Shown here in pieces: positions 54,655 through 63,490 of a stretch of DNA of 64,000 nucleotides (positions are counted from its first letter, which is position 1; each line of letters begins with the position of its first letter). The DNA comes from UBA1672 sp964352665 (GTDB lineage: Bacteria > Pseudomonadota > Alphaproteobacteria > Micavibrionales > Micavibrionaceae), in the NCBI GenBank assembly GCA_964352665.1, contig CAYGSJ010000001.1:372001-436000 (forward strand), given 5' to 3'. A program made the translations under genes and the position numbers. The notes under the pieces were generated by a model. The model ran no database searches, had not been told where the DNA came from, and saw only the letters and a program-made list of their open reading frames with translations.

Positions 54655-56286
54655 TTATTTCTGGGTTATTGTTTTTTTAATTGGCGCGCATGGATCTGTG
54701 TACGCATCCGGACCCTCCCCGATGGCAAGCCATGCCTTTTTTGTCAGGGGCACGTGCTGGTTCTTTGGTTTAGCCGATTCGTCCTGCGCCATTTCCTCTT
54801 CTCCGGCCTCTGGCTCGAGTAAATGAGGAGATTGCCCACCTTGCCCCATTCTGTTTTTCAGCATCTCAAGGCCCTTCTTTGTCTTATCAGAAAGCTCTGC
54901 ATCGGGCAGTGTCAAAGCCCCACGCTCTCGCAGGGGCTCTTCCGGCTCATGTTTTACGATCTTGCCCTGAAACAAATCCTCTGCAGGAACAACCGCATAG
55001 CCGGCCATAATGCGATTACCGTTCACATATTCATTCATGTCCGTCATCGACACCCCCTGTCCAAAATAATATGAATCACCGGAAATGGTGACACCACGCG
55101 GCGTTAAGGTTAAAAGATGCGCATAATCCATATTCTCCGGGATGAGCATATCCGATATCAAAGAAAATTCTTCGTCTTCCTCGCTGTCCATCTCCATAGG
55201 CGGAGCCTTTGATTTTGCCATCATCATAAGCGTGATCAACCCATCATCGTTGGCAAACAGGTCCTGTGCGATATAGTCATGATGCCCGGTTTCACCATAG
55301 TAATAGCGTTGCCACATGATTTGACCGCTATTTCCATCCAACATAGTGACCCAGCTTCCTTTTGGGTCAGAATTGGCTGGCTCTATATCCCCCAGCGCCA
55401 CGATATCATGGTCACGATAGCCAATTCCTTTGCGAATCATGGCAGAATTGCCTCTATTGAATTCTTTCTGCCAAATCAGAGAGCCATCAGGATTTAATCT
55501 CATAACCCAGCCAACTTTCTTTTTGAAACTATTTTCGAAATACCCCGTAGCGATAAAGCCGCTTTTTTCTCTCTCAAAATCAGCAGAAGACAGACTTAGT
55601 ATTTCACTGTTCAAACCCAGAATATAAGAGCGACTGGACAGCTCGTTTCCATTTTTATCCAACACATATAAAGAGGCGGTTTTATAGTCCTGAAGCTCAT
55701 TTGATTTTTCAGAATATCTTTGCCCTGTGACTGAAACCATCCACTGCTGCTCATCTTTTGATTGTGCAATATCTGTTGCCCGAAGATGAAATGCCTTATC
55801 ACTGATTGTTTTGTTTGCGATAAATTGAAATTCTGAATCAAAGAACCCTATCCATGCCGCGGCTCTTTTGTCTTCTTGCATGATATTCCCAAGAAGAATG
55901 TAACCACTTTTAACAGGAACCAATTTAACTATCTCTTTTAGACCTTTTATTTTATAGGGGTGCTCTGCAACTTTGCGCCCTCTTCGGTCATAAGTTACAA
56001 AAACAATAGACGCCTCCGGTTGACCTGGTTTTGAAACTTCTGCAAGTGCAACAATGCCATCATCCTTCCAGTTAAGCCCGGTTACAAAACGTTCTTCATG
56101 CTCCCCCGTACCGTAAACAACGTTCCACACGGTATACGACCCCGGATCAGGATGATAAAGCTTGGTCATCATCTCATAGGCGGCGTTACATTGTTGCGCC
56201 TCTGCAGTCAAAGGGGCACATAAAAGAATAAGCCCGGAGGCTACAGATAAAATATTGGAAATAAAAAATTTATTGAGCATTTTCAT
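54655..56286 (-). CDS. Secreted protein with propeller-like repeats, function unknown
   Basis: 543 residues from the ATG at 56286 (56280 is also possible). A signal peptide (FFISNILSVASGLILLC, then APLTAEAQ) ends near 30. The mature part has regular 40-50-residue units with WKDDGIVALAEVSKPG, GWVMRLNPDGSLIWQKEF and a WVTMLDGNSGQIMWQRYY-type pattern (W-x-x-x-x-x-DG-x-x-x-W). This resembles PQQ-like or delta-60-type beta propellers. The C-terminal quarter is Glu/Lys-rich. Family uncertain; no catalytic residues seen. No clear ribosome-binding site. Confidence 0.68.
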   Translation of the reverse strand: MKMLNKFFISNILSVASGLILLCAPLTAEAQQCNAAYEMMTKLYHPDPGSYTVWNVVYGTGEHEERFVTGLNWKDDGIVALAEVSKPGQPEASIVFVTYDRRGRKVAEHPYKIKGLKEIVKLVPVKSGYILLGNIMQEDKRAAAWIGFFDSEFQFIANKTISDKAFHLRATDIAQSKDEQQWMVSVTGQRYSEKSNELQDYKTASLYVLDKNGNELSSRSYILGLNSEILSLSSADFEREKSGFIATGYFENSFKKKVGWVMRLNPDGSLIWQKEFNRGNSAMIRKGIGYRDHDIVALGDIEPANSDPKGSWVTMLDGNSGQIMWQRYYYGETGHHDYIAQDLFANDDGLITLMMMAKSKAPPMEMDSEEDEEFSLISDMLIPENMDYAHLLTLTPRGVTISGDSYYFGQGVSMTDMNEYVNGNRIMAGYAVVPAEDLFQGKIVKHEPEEPLRERGALTLPDAELSDKTKKGLEMLKNRMGQGGQSPHLLEPEAGEEEMAQDESAKPKNQHVPLTKKAWLAIGEGPDAYTDPCAPIKKTITQK

Positions 56287-56361
56287 TATCGCGTTTAGGC
56301 TGTAAAAGGTGTTTGGACTTATCCAAGAAATTATCCACAAGTGTAAGGCCGAATAAATCAA

Positions 56362-57408
56362 ATGTCCATGAAAGTTCTTATAATTAGCGATGCATGGCAC
56401 CCGCAAGTTAATGGTGTCGTTCGTACCTATGAGTATTTGCGTAAAGAGTTAATGGAACTCGGGCATCAGGTAGATGTCATAGGACCCGCTGATTTTGCCG
56501 CCAGCATACCAATGCCGTTTTATCCTGAAATCAAATTGGTGATACGCCCCTATAAGCGATTGAAACAAATTATTGAAGATTTCAAACCCGATAAAATACA
56601 CGTAGCAACGGAGGGGCCGCTTGGTTGGGCAGCCCGTGATTACTGTCTTGCACACAATATGAATTTCACAACATGTTACCACACGCAGTTCCCCGATTAC
56701 GTTGCCAAACGCTTTGCATGGCTTATCCCGCCCCTTTATAGTGTTGTCCATCGCTTGGCGATTAAGGTTGTCCGGCAATTCCACGCACCTTCACATGGGC
56801 TTATGGTTGCGACAAAAAGTCTGGAGCAACAACTACTGGAATGGGGATTCAAAACACCACTCAAAACCCTTTCCAGAGGTGTTGAACTGAAGATTTTCCA
56901 TCCGGATAAAAGTGAGGATGATCCTGCGCTTCTGTCTGACTTAAAACGCCCCGTTGCCCTTTATGTAGGGCGCATTGCCATTGAAAAAAATCTCGAGGCT
57001 TTCCTTGAAATGCCCTGGCATGGCAGCAAAGTTATGGTCGGAGACGGGCCAGCACGTGCCTCATTGGAAAAGAAATATACCGATGCCCTTTTTGTCGGAA
57101 AAAAAGCCCGCGAAGAGCTTGCGAATTATTACAGATCATCGGATGTTTTTGTGTTTCCCTCAAAAACAGACACGTTTGGCATTGTTCTTATTGAAGCCCT
57201 TGCTTGCGGCCTTCCTGTCGCTGCATACAATGTTATGGGCCCGAAAGATATTGTGATCCATGATTATCTGGGCGCATTGGAAGAAGCCGACTTGCAGAAA
57301 GCAGCCGAAAACGCATTAAAGAATGTCGATAAAGACAAATGCGTCCAATATGTTAGCAACAATTTCAGTTGGAAAGCAGCCGGAAAACAATTCGTTGATG
57401 CGTTATAG
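56362..57408 (+). CDS. GT4-family glycosyltransferase
   Basis: 348 residues. GT-B fold: N-terminal SDAWHPQVNGVVRTYEYL, HVATEGPLGWAARDY and FTTCYHTQFPDYVAKR; C-terminal LSRGVELKIFHP, LYVGRIAIEKNLEAFL, VGDGPARASLE, and the nucleotide-sugar EALACGLPVAAYN motif. The layout is close to MgtA/PimB-type mannosyltransferases using GDP-mannose or a similar donor. The glucosyl/mannosyl acceptor is unknown. It is divergent from the secreted-protein gene, with 75 bases between. Confidence 0.88.
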   Translation: MSMKVLIISDAWHPQVNGVVRTYEYLRKELMELGHQVDVIGPADFAASIPMPFYPEIKLVIRPYKRLKQIIEDFKPDKIHVATEGPLGWAARDYCLAHNMNFTTCYHTQFPDYVAKRFAWLIPPLYSVVHRLAIKVVRQFHAPSHGLMVATKSLEQQLLEWGFKTPLKTLSRGVELKIFHPDKSEDDPALLSDLKRPVALYVGRIAIEKNLEAFLEMPWHGSKVMVGDGPARASLEKKYTDALFVGKKAREELANYYRSSDVFVFPSKTDTFGIVLIEALACGLPVAAYNVMGPKDIVIHDYLGALEEADLQKAAENALKNVDKDKCVQYVSNNFSWKAAGKQFVDAL

Positions 57409-57521
57409 CCTTATGGTATAATGGTTTCAGGCATTTCTGCCTACGAACTCAAATAATTTTTTTGCATTTTCTCTACACTTTTCATTACACTCCTGTGTGG
57501 TGATAAAAAAATGGGTTACAA

Positions 57522-57887
57522 ATGGCAAATATATTGCTCGCCGAAGATGACGAATCCATGCTGAACTTTCTGGTTTTGGCTTTGGAACGCGCCGGACACA
57601 CTGTTATTGCAACCAAAAACGGTCTTGATGCCCTTCAGGCACTTGATACCGAGCATCACTTTGACTTGCTTTTAACCGATATTGTCATGCCCGGCATGGA
57701 TGGCGTGGAATTGGCCCAAAGAGCAACGGAAAAACGCCCCTATATAAAGGTAATGTTTATCACCGGTTTTGCAGCTATGGCGGTGGATGAAGACCTTTCC
57801 GGCCTTAACTCCCCTGAAAAGGCCTTGTCGAAGCCATTTCACCTCAATGATCTGGTTGATCAGGTGGAACGGATTTTATCCGCATAA
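57522..57887 (+). CDS. cpdR: CpdR-like single-domain response regulator
   Basis: 121 residues: one receiver domain only. Acidic pocket EDD at 8-10, phospho-Asp53 in LLLTDIVMPGMDGVELA, then VMFITGFAAMAVDED and Lys in ALSKPFHLNDLVDQVERIL. This FITGFAA...SKPFHLxxLVxxV pattern is that of CpdR, which in Caulobacter directs ClpXP to cell-cycle substrates such as CtrA. This identification is inference from motif similarity. Its histidine kinase or phosphotransferase is not in the window. Confidence 0.85.
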   Translation: MANILLAEDDESMLNFLVLALERAGHTVIATKNGLDALQALDTEHHFDLLLTDIVMPGMDGVELAQRATEKRPYIKVMFITGFAAMAVDEDLSGLNSPEKALSKPFHLNDLVDQVERILSA

Positions 57888-58044
57888 AAAATTGTTTAAA
57901 ATCAATATCTTAAATTTTGACCATCCGCCCTGTTTTGTGGCATTATAGGGTAACAATAATAAGTGTTTCATCGGGTTGAAAACACGATAATTTAGCCTTT
58001 TCTTAAGGCATGCCCCCTAAAATACGGGCAGAGGTGGTGGTAAT

Positions 58045-59700
58045 ATGGCGGATAATTTCGGCACAGCACAATCAAAAGGCACGAATGGCGGTCGCTACGA
58101 TGGCCTGCAACAAGACGCCATTTTTGCGGGCAACACCGCCTCCATCACGACAGCAAATGGCACTATATTTCGCAGAAGTACAGGCGCAAAAGCCGTACTT
58201 GCAAAAACTTTAAAGGGTGCAGATGAACTTACCTCAGATTTCGTAAAGGGTGGATCAACCGCATCAGTTGCTATTCTTACTCCAGACAAAAAACTTCCTC
58301 ATGCACAAGTCGGGGATTCACCGATTTATGTTTTTATTCATGATAAAAAGACCGGAAGAACCGAGGTCGTTAACCTGACAAAAGATCATACTCCAAGAGC
58401 AGACAGAGAGCGAATAGAGGCGACTGGCGCAAAGGTGCTGGGTAACGGCTACCTTTACTTTAAAGATGAGGGTGAAGACGGGGATGAACACTATCTTGCC
58501 ATGTCTCGCGCCTTCGGCGACGGCGCTTTTCGGCAATACATAACAGCAACGCCCGACATTAACGTTTATGATTTGGAACCACACATATCTGCTGACAAAA
58601 GAATAATTGTTGTGATCGGCAGTGATGGCTTGACCGATGTTTCATCCCTTGAGGATATGGCGAGCCTGATTGATGCGGATAAAACGCCGCAGCAGATAGC
58701 AATTGATATGATGAATCGCGCATTGGTTGATTGGGAAACACACGTTACAGATCGTGCCGCTAAAAAAGGCAAGCGTGTAGAAGGCGACAATATCTCTGTC
58801 TCGGTGGCGGAATTTGACCCGGATTCAGAAATATCTACAGTAATTGGGGTCGCCGACGGCCATGGGAGAGATGGAGAATATGTAGCTGATATCATAAAAC
58901 GGACTGTGCAGCAGGATGTCGGGCTTGAAGTAGACCAACCCCTTCCGGCAAAAACAAATATACTTGATACACCGGGCATGAGAGAAGGGTTTGCGCTTGC
59001 TATGCACAGCATGGGTTTAGCAAAACAATTCAGAGAAAAGCTTGGTAAAGATAATATCCACGGGGTTACGGCCAAAGCAGATGGATCCATACATGTAAAA
59101 CTATCCCCGGATTTTGATGCCGCGCGATTAAGCGAAATGGGAATTGATAATCCCGAAACGCTTGAAGCAAAAGAAGATTATGTATTGTCTATAGATGACG
59201 ATGAAACACGCATTCCTGTAAATAATGTTATAATCCCGAAGGATCGTGTTCCAAGCGCATTAAAAAGTAATTTTGATGATGCCACGCTTACGGGGCCGGA
59301 GGCTATGTATTCCGCAGGGACTGTTTATGAAGAAACATCACCAAAACCAGAAGAATATAAAGCTTATGAGCGCACCGTCCTTGCTTATCTACAATCACGA
59401 TTGGGCTCGGACTGTATTATCTCTTTTGAGGCGCATCCAACCGATGGTTATCATCTTCAGCTTGATCCCGGTTTTTATGTATCGGCCCTGGAAAGGCTTG
59501 GCTTTGATTTGGCAAACACAGATTACCTGGAAGCCCTGCCCGAGGAAGATATTCTATATGCTTCTTTGCTTTTCGGGGATTCAAATATGCCGGAATATCT
59601 GAGATACAAGAATCATAAAGCAGAAGAACTGGACGCCGAGCATGAAGCGGCAAAAACAGTTAAGCACGTCCGGGATGAAGACGTACCGGAGCCGGACTAA
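58045..59700 (+). CDS. PP2C-like phosphatase with displaced DGHG motif and C-terminal duplicated module
   Basis: 551 residues, no signal peptide. PP2C elements are seen in the order QQDAIFAG (22-29), GGSTASVAIL (69-78), AQVGDSPIYV (88-97), LTKDHTP (111-117), MSRAFGDG (153-160), IGSDGLTD (191-198), GDNISVSVAEF (247-257) and only then VIGVADGHGRDGEYVADI (266-283). In ordinary PP2C proteins the DGHG element comes near the N-terminus, directly after the first element. All metal-ligand Asp (D194, D248, D271) are present, so a permuted or rearranged active site is possible. After 300 there is a ~56-residue unit repeated at about 329-384 and 449-508 (LG.D.I..., DG.H..L.P.F, GID/GFD, LEA). A stop codon lies upstream in frame, so no missing N-terminal part is present. 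It follows cpdR. Substrate unknown. Confidence 0.8.
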   Translation: MADNFGTAQSKGTNGGRYDGLQQDAIFAGNTASITTANGTIFRRSTGAKAVLAKTLKGADELTSDFVKGGSTASVAILTPDKKLPHAQVGDSPIYVFIHDKKTGRTEVVNLTKDHTPRADRERIEATGAKVLGNGYLYFKDEGEDGDEHYLAMSRAFGDGAFRQYITATPDINVYDLEPHISADKRIIVVIGSDGLTDVSSLEDMASLIDADKTPQQIAIDMMNRALVDWETHVTDRAAKKGKRVEGDNISVSVAEFDPDSEISTVIGVADGHGRDGEYVADIIKRTVQQDVGLEVDQPLPAKTNILDTPGMREGFALAMHSMGLAKQFREKLGKDNIHGVTAKADGSIHVKLSPDFDAARLSEMGIDNPETLEAKEDYVLSIDDDETRIPVNNVIIPKDRVPSALKSNFDDATLTGPEAMYSAGTVYEETSPKPEEYKAYERTVLAYLQSRLGSDCIISFEAHPTDGYHLQLDPGFYVSALERLGFDLANTDYLEALPEEDILYASLLFGDSNMPEYLRYKNHKAEELDAEHEAAKTVKHVRDEDVPEPD

Positions 59701-59714
59701 ATCCTTGAATTGAT

Positions 59715-59747
59715 AAAAAATGGGGCCTGCGGGAGTGTGCAGACCCC
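59715..59747 (-). terminator. Terminator after hsp20
   Basis: On the minus strand GGGGTCTGC pairs with GCAGGCCCC (one G-T pair) around an eight-base loop, then ATTTTTT. It lies about 60 bases after the hsp20 stop and 15 bases after the convergent PP2C-like stop. Confidence 0.85.
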
Positions 59748-59808
59748 AAGGTATGCGCCCTTGGTTAGAATAGGAAGCACGGGCGCAGTGGATTTTTATA
59801 ACGGGTTT

Positions 59809-60282
59809 TTATTTCTTATTTTTTCCCAATAGACGTTTTGATGATGTCTCGCTGATCGGAATTGTCCGGGGTTTCTTTTCCTCCGGAATTTCACGTACCA
59901 GGCTGATCGTCAGCAAACCGTCTTTCATTTCTGCACTTTCAACCAGAATATGGTCGGCAAGTTTAAACTTGCGCTCGAACGAGCGTGACCCGATACCACG
60001 GTGTAGTAACTGCACGCCCTCCTCTTCCGGTTTGGGTTCGGTGCTCCCTGATATGGTGAGCTCGCCGTTCTCCATCACGATCTTTAGATCCTCGAGAGCA
60101 AAACCAGCAACCGCCATAACGATTCGATAATCGTATTCTCCGAGTTTCTCGATATTGTATGGAGGATAATTGTCAAAACTCTGGGATGTTTCGTTCAACA
60201 ACGTTTCGAACAAATCATTGAAACGATCAAATCCAACCGTTTGACGCATTAATGGTGTTGTGAGTGTAAGTACGTTAGCCAT
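59809..60282 (-). CDS. hsp20: Small heat-shock protein, Hsp20 family
   Basis: 157 residues. Alpha-crystallin domain from about 40 to 130: YNIEKLGEYDYRIVMAVAGF, then ALEDLKIVMENGELTISG, GIGSRSFERKFKLADHI, and ending with KDGLLTISLVREIPE. The N-terminal FDRFNDLFETLL and the C-terminal PRTIPI (IxI-type contact) are as in IbpA-like proteins. A holdase chaperone. The 5' region carries a ROSE-like thermometer, and a T-rich terminator follows, so it is a single-gene unit. Confidence 0.93.
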   Translation of the reverse strand: MANVLTLTTPLMRQTVGFDRFNDLFETLLNETSQSFDNYPPYNIEKLGEYDYRIVMAVAGFALEDLKIVMENGELTISGSTEPKPEEEGVQLLHRGIGSRSFERKFKLADHILVESAEMKDGLLTISLVREIPEEKKPRTIPISETSSKRLLGKNKK

Positions 60283-60360
60283 ATTAATCTCCTTTCGCTA
60301 AGCAAGATTCAACACAACTCATTTTTTAAATCAGGGAACCCCAAACGGGCATTCCCTGTA
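60283..60360 (-). promoter_or_regulatory. ROSE-like RNA thermometer in the hsp20 leader
   Basis: On the minus strand the leader before the ATG can form two hairpins. The one next to the start (60286-60309) pairs AATC with GATT and TTGCTT with AAGGA, with the G of TTGCT bulged against the AGGA Shine-Dalgarno. This TTGCT anti-Shine-Dalgarno element is the hallmark of ROSE elements in rhizobial small heat-shock genes. A 5' hairpin at 60332-60358 has CAGGGAA / TTCCCTG and an inner CCC / GGG. The helix would hide the ribosome-binding site at low temperature and melt on heating. Seen in sequence; function inferred from the family. Confidence 0.75.
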
Positions 60361-60365
60361 TTCCG

Positions 60366-60393
60366 ATTTTATAAAATGATCAAAAAAAATCAA
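60366..60393 (-). promoter_or_regulatory. Promoter of hsp20
   Basis: On the minus strand TTGATT (60388-60393) and TAAAAT (60366-60371) are 16 bases apart. The expected start near 60360 gives a leader of about 78 bases that begins just before the 5' ROSE hairpin. This is a sigma-70-like promoter; no heat-shock sigma consensus is evident. The remaining bases up to 60548 hold no convincing gene. Confidence 0.5.
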
Positions 60394-60548
60394 CCGGAAC
60401 TGTATGTTAATTCGCCACAAAAAATAAATGGTTACATTTTGAAAAATTTTATGGGAAGCAAGGGGAAAACTGGTTTTTTTCTTCAAAACCTTCTTGCAGA
60501 ACTTGGTCTTATCATTGATAATTCAAGTTCAATTTTTGAGGGTCATTC

Positions 60549-61520
60549 GTGTCCATACCAAGCTATAAATTACTCACTAAATATGCTATTAGCATCGGTC
60601 TGCTCGTATTCCTGTTCCTGCACATGGACTTATCCGTTTTGTTGGAGCAATCAAGCAAGTTCAACATATGGCTTGTTGCTCTTTCTATGGTGTTGGTTAT
60701 TTGTCAGATCCTTTTTTTGAATTTGCGCTGGCACCACCTTATGAATGCAAGTAGACAAAATATCAGTTTCATGACCAGTAGCCTTATCAATATTGCCGGT
60801 TATTTTGCGAATGTATTTTTCATCACCTCCATTGGCGGGATCGTAGCAAAATCTGCTTTGGCTGTCCGTCACGGATTATCTATTACTGAATCAGTGTTTG
60901 CCACTTTTCTTGATCGTTTTATGACTCTCTCTGCCCTTTTGTTTTTTGCGGCATTAGGCCTACCTTTCTTGCGCGGCGTTATTGATGACACAATGGTGAT
61001 TTTTCTGGCGTTGCTGATTACAGGTGTTTTGGTGTCGGTAACATTTGCACTTTGGGCTTTAAGATCAGGGATGCTGAAGGACTTTATTCTTTCCAAACGC
61101 AAGCGCGCAAAGATTGTGGCTGTACTTAGAAACTATACCGAAAATTATCCTATGATGGCAAAGACAGCCTTTTACAGTATCGCAGCGCAAGGCGCTTTTA
61201 TCCTGAGTGTATTCGCTCTTTCACTGGGTGTCGATCATGGTCATGACCCGTCACAAACAGTAAAGTTCCTTGCCCTTATGCCTGTTTTGATGCTGGTTTC
61301 CAGCCTTCCCATTAGCTTTGGTGGTTGGGGGGTGCGTGAAGGTGCCTTCATTCTCGGGCTTTCTCTTGTTGGATTTCCAATGGAAAGTGCATTTTTCCTC
61401 TCCGTTCAGGTTGGGCTTGTCACCCTTATTGCTCCGTTTATTGTTGGCCTTCCAATTTTCCTTCGTACCGATATGAAGTCGTTTTTTGTTAAGGGCAATA
61501 AAAGCACTACCTATATTTGA
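60549..61520 (+). CDS. UPF0104 / lysylphosphatidylglycerol-synthase-like membrane protein
   Basis: 323 residues from a GTG at 60549 with GAGGG upstream. About eight membrane segments. Family marks: LFLNLRWHHLMNA near 55, INIAGYFANVFFITSIGGIVAK near 80, ATFLDRFMTLSALLFFA and the C-terminal LPISFGGWGVREGAFILGL. Such proteins include flippase-like domains of MprF and transporters of lipid intermediates. It is followed by the O-antigen-ligase-like gene 5 bases later, suggesting surface-glycan work; substrate inferred only. Confidence 0.82.
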   Translation: MSIPSYKLLTKYAISIGLLVFLFLHMDLSVLLEQSSKFNIWLVALSMVLVICQILFLNLRWHHLMNASRQNISFMTSSLINIAGYFANVFFITSIGGIVAKSALAVRHGLSITESVFATFLDRFMTLSALLFFAALGLPFLRGVIDDTMVIFLALLITGVLVSVTFALWALRSGMLKDFILSKRKRAKIVAVLRNYTENYPMMAKTAFYSIAAQGAFILSVFALSLGVDHGHDPSQTVKFLALMPVLMLVSSLPISFGGWGVREGAFILGLSLVGFPMESAFFLSVQVGLVTLIAPFIVGLPIFLRTDMKSFFVKGNKSTTYI

Positions 61521-61525
61521 TAAAC

Positions 61526-62800
61526 ATGTTCAAAACATTTTTTCCATTTAACAACGCAAATTCATTGATTGTTTTTGCTCTTGCCGTTGCTTTGCAAATT
61601 CAGGTTTCTCTTTTTGCATACGGAAGCTATCTGGGCCTGCGCGTTAATCTTGCGGATTTGATGCTCCCCTTTCTGGGTGTTTATGTGCTGATTTCCCTTT
61701 TCCGGAAGCAATCCAGTTGGCCTGTCTGGTCGGTAAAATATTTTTATGTGTGGGGCCTGTGCCTCGCCATGGTTATGACACTCGCCCTTCTTAACGGCTA
61801 TTTTACGAACGGCTTTTTGTCCCACTGGGCCCTGATTAACAAATATTTCGGCTTTTTTATTTTGCTATCCTATCTTGGGCTCGGCGCATGGATACAGACA
61901 AACGCCACTCAAAAAGATAATCCGCCCTCTGTATTTATGGCTGGATTTTCAGGATTTTTTATTGCAACGATTTTTATGAGTTTCATTACATTTGTCATAC
62001 AATATTTCGTTCCGTTTTCCCTATGGCTGCCTGATTATGCGTGGGACGGGTTTATGGCGAACAGAAATGCCTTTATGGTTGTTTTTGTCATGGTCTTTAT
62101 ATTTGTTATCTGGAATGACAGCATAAAACCGCCCCCCATTCCCACGCGCCTGATCTATATATTCTGGTTATGTTTGCCAACATTTCTGATTTACAACTCG
62201 TCACGCACGGCGTGGGTTCTGCTTGTTCCTTTACTTGTTTTTCTTTTTGTAAAAAATCCTGTTGCGCGCGCGAGGAATGTACTTCCTGTCCTGCTTATTG
62301 GCATCGTGCTCGCGAAGGGCGCTTTGTTTCTTGCCGCCAACCCGTATGCGCAAACCCTTCCGGCAGATCAAATGCGAAGGCTCATGATTGCCGTAACAGG
62401 AGAAGAGGTTACACATGATGGCGATCAAAACCGCTTTATTGCTATTGAGGATGGCCTTGACCTGTATACCCGGCATAACCCCTTCATAGGTGCCGGCCTA
62501 GGGAGTTATAAGCCGTTTCAAAGTACAAAGCGCGGTGCTTTTATAGATGTCATCGATTTTACTGGCTTATGGCTTTTGGTTGAAACGGGCCTGCTTGGCC
62601 TTCTGAGTTTTGCCGGATTCTTTATAGTTTGCGCTCTTTCCCTTTACAAACAGGGTTATAAGGAAGGAAGTAGCCCCTACCATCGCGCTATGCTGATCTT
62701 CCTTATTGCATTTGCCACTATTTCAACCCTGCATGAAGTCATGTATACGCGATTTCTGTGGTTTGCCATGGGATTAGCGCTTGCCTACAGGAAAAATTGA
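61526..62800 (+). CDS. O-antigen ligase/polymerase-like (Wzy_C) membrane protein
   Basis: 424 residues from the ATG at 61526; a TTG at 61517 overlapping the previous stop is also in frame. About ten membrane segments. Near the middle NSSRTAWVLLVPLLVFLFV is typical of the Wzy_C (WaaL/PglL) family, followed by a large periplasmic loop with RHNPFIGAGLGSYKPF and then hydrophobic segments. WaaL-type enzymes attach polysaccharide to lipid A or protein. The partner GT4 and UPF0104 genes lie nearby, although not in one operon with GT4. Confidence 0.78.
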   Translation: MFKTFFPFNNANSLIVFALAVALQIQVSLFAYGSYLGLRVNLADLMLPFLGVYVLISLFRKQSSWPVWSVKYFYVWGLCLAMVMTLALLNGYFTNGFLSHWALINKYFGFFILLSYLGLGAWIQTNATQKDNPPSVFMAGFSGFFIATIFMSFITFVIQYFVPFSLWLPDYAWDGFMANRNAFMVVFVMVFIFVIWNDSIKPPPIPTRLIYIFWLCLPTFLIYNSSRTAWVLLVPLLVFLFVKNPVARARNVLPVLLIGIVLAKGALFLAANPYAQTLPADQMRRLMIAVTGEEVTHDGDQNRFIAIEDGLDLYTRHNPFIGAGLGSYKPFQSTKRGAFIDVIDFTGLWLLVETGLLGLLSFAGFFIVCALSLYKQGYKEGSSPYHRAMLIFLIAFATISTLHEVMYTRFLWFAMGLALAYRKN

Positions 62801-62854
62801 CATGAATTCTGATTACACAGTACTATGCCTCCAAGAAAAATCTTGAGGTCAAAA

Positions 62855-63190
62855 ATGAGTAATTTAAGGCTGGTATTACAGTTCACCTCCACAGCACAAA
62901 GAGATTATCCCGATGAATGCTGGCTCGTTGCAGAGGGACTGCACGATGCCGCGAAAGAATGCCGCATGACATTAGCACGTGCACCATTTATCAGCGAAAC
63001 GGGTGGTGTCGTTTCAAAAGCAGTTATTGAAATTACCGACCTTGACCCGCGACAAGGCGGCAATGTCGGCAGCGCTGTCATCGGCACCGCCACAGGCAAG
63101 CTTTTAGATAGGGAAGTAGCCTCAAGGGTACATAGAGTCCAGGATGGTACTGGGCAGCCTACAAACACATATACCGTAGATATCGGATAG
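62855..63190 (+). CDS. Small hypothetical protein
   Basis: 111 residues from the ATG at 62855, with GAGGTC 6 bases upstream; an ATG at 62825 would add ten residues and lacks such a site. No signal peptide or membrane segment. It contains WLVAEGLHDAAKECR and a Gly-rich NVGSAVIGTATGKLLDR stretch. No family recognised. Confidence 0.58.
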   Translation: MSNLRLVLQFTSTAQRDYPDECWLVAEGLHDAAKECRMTLARAPFISETGGVVSKAVIEITDLDPRQGGNVGSAVIGTATGKLLDREVASRVHRVQDGTGQPTNTYTVDIG

Positions 63191-63344
63191 GTAGTATTTC
63201 AAAAAATGGTGGCGGTACAGCTATGGAACGCTCCCGCTAAGCCCTTAAGATATCCTACAGAACCCTAAACGAACTCCTGCGAATACCCCCAATTCTGCTC
63301 CTTTCGGAGCATCCTTGCGAAACCTATAGAGACTGCGGAGAAAA

Positions 63345-63419
63345 TGGTGGGCGGTACTGGGATTGAACCAGTGACCCCTTGCGTGTCGAGCAAGTGCTCT
63401 ACCGCTGAGCTAACCGCCC
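63345..63419 (-). tRNA. tRNA-Val (GAC anticodon)
   Basis: Full cloverleaf on the minus strand: acceptor GGGCGGT / ACCGCCC, D arm AGCTCAGCGGTAGAGC, anticodon loop TCGACAC between CTTGC and GCAAG, T arm CTGGTTCAATCCCAG and encoded CCA. Anticodon GAC reads GUC/GUU. Confidence 0.95.
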
Positions 63420-63490
63420 ACTCTTGCGGTTTGGATGATAGTGGTACGCAAAAATGAGGCAAAAAACAAGCCTAAAAATACCAGAATTTC

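Noticed and set aside
60376..60720. Open frame upstream of the UPF0104 gene
   Set aside because: It runs through the flippase-like gene in another frame and has no ribosome-binding site. The first part overlaps the hsp20 promoter.
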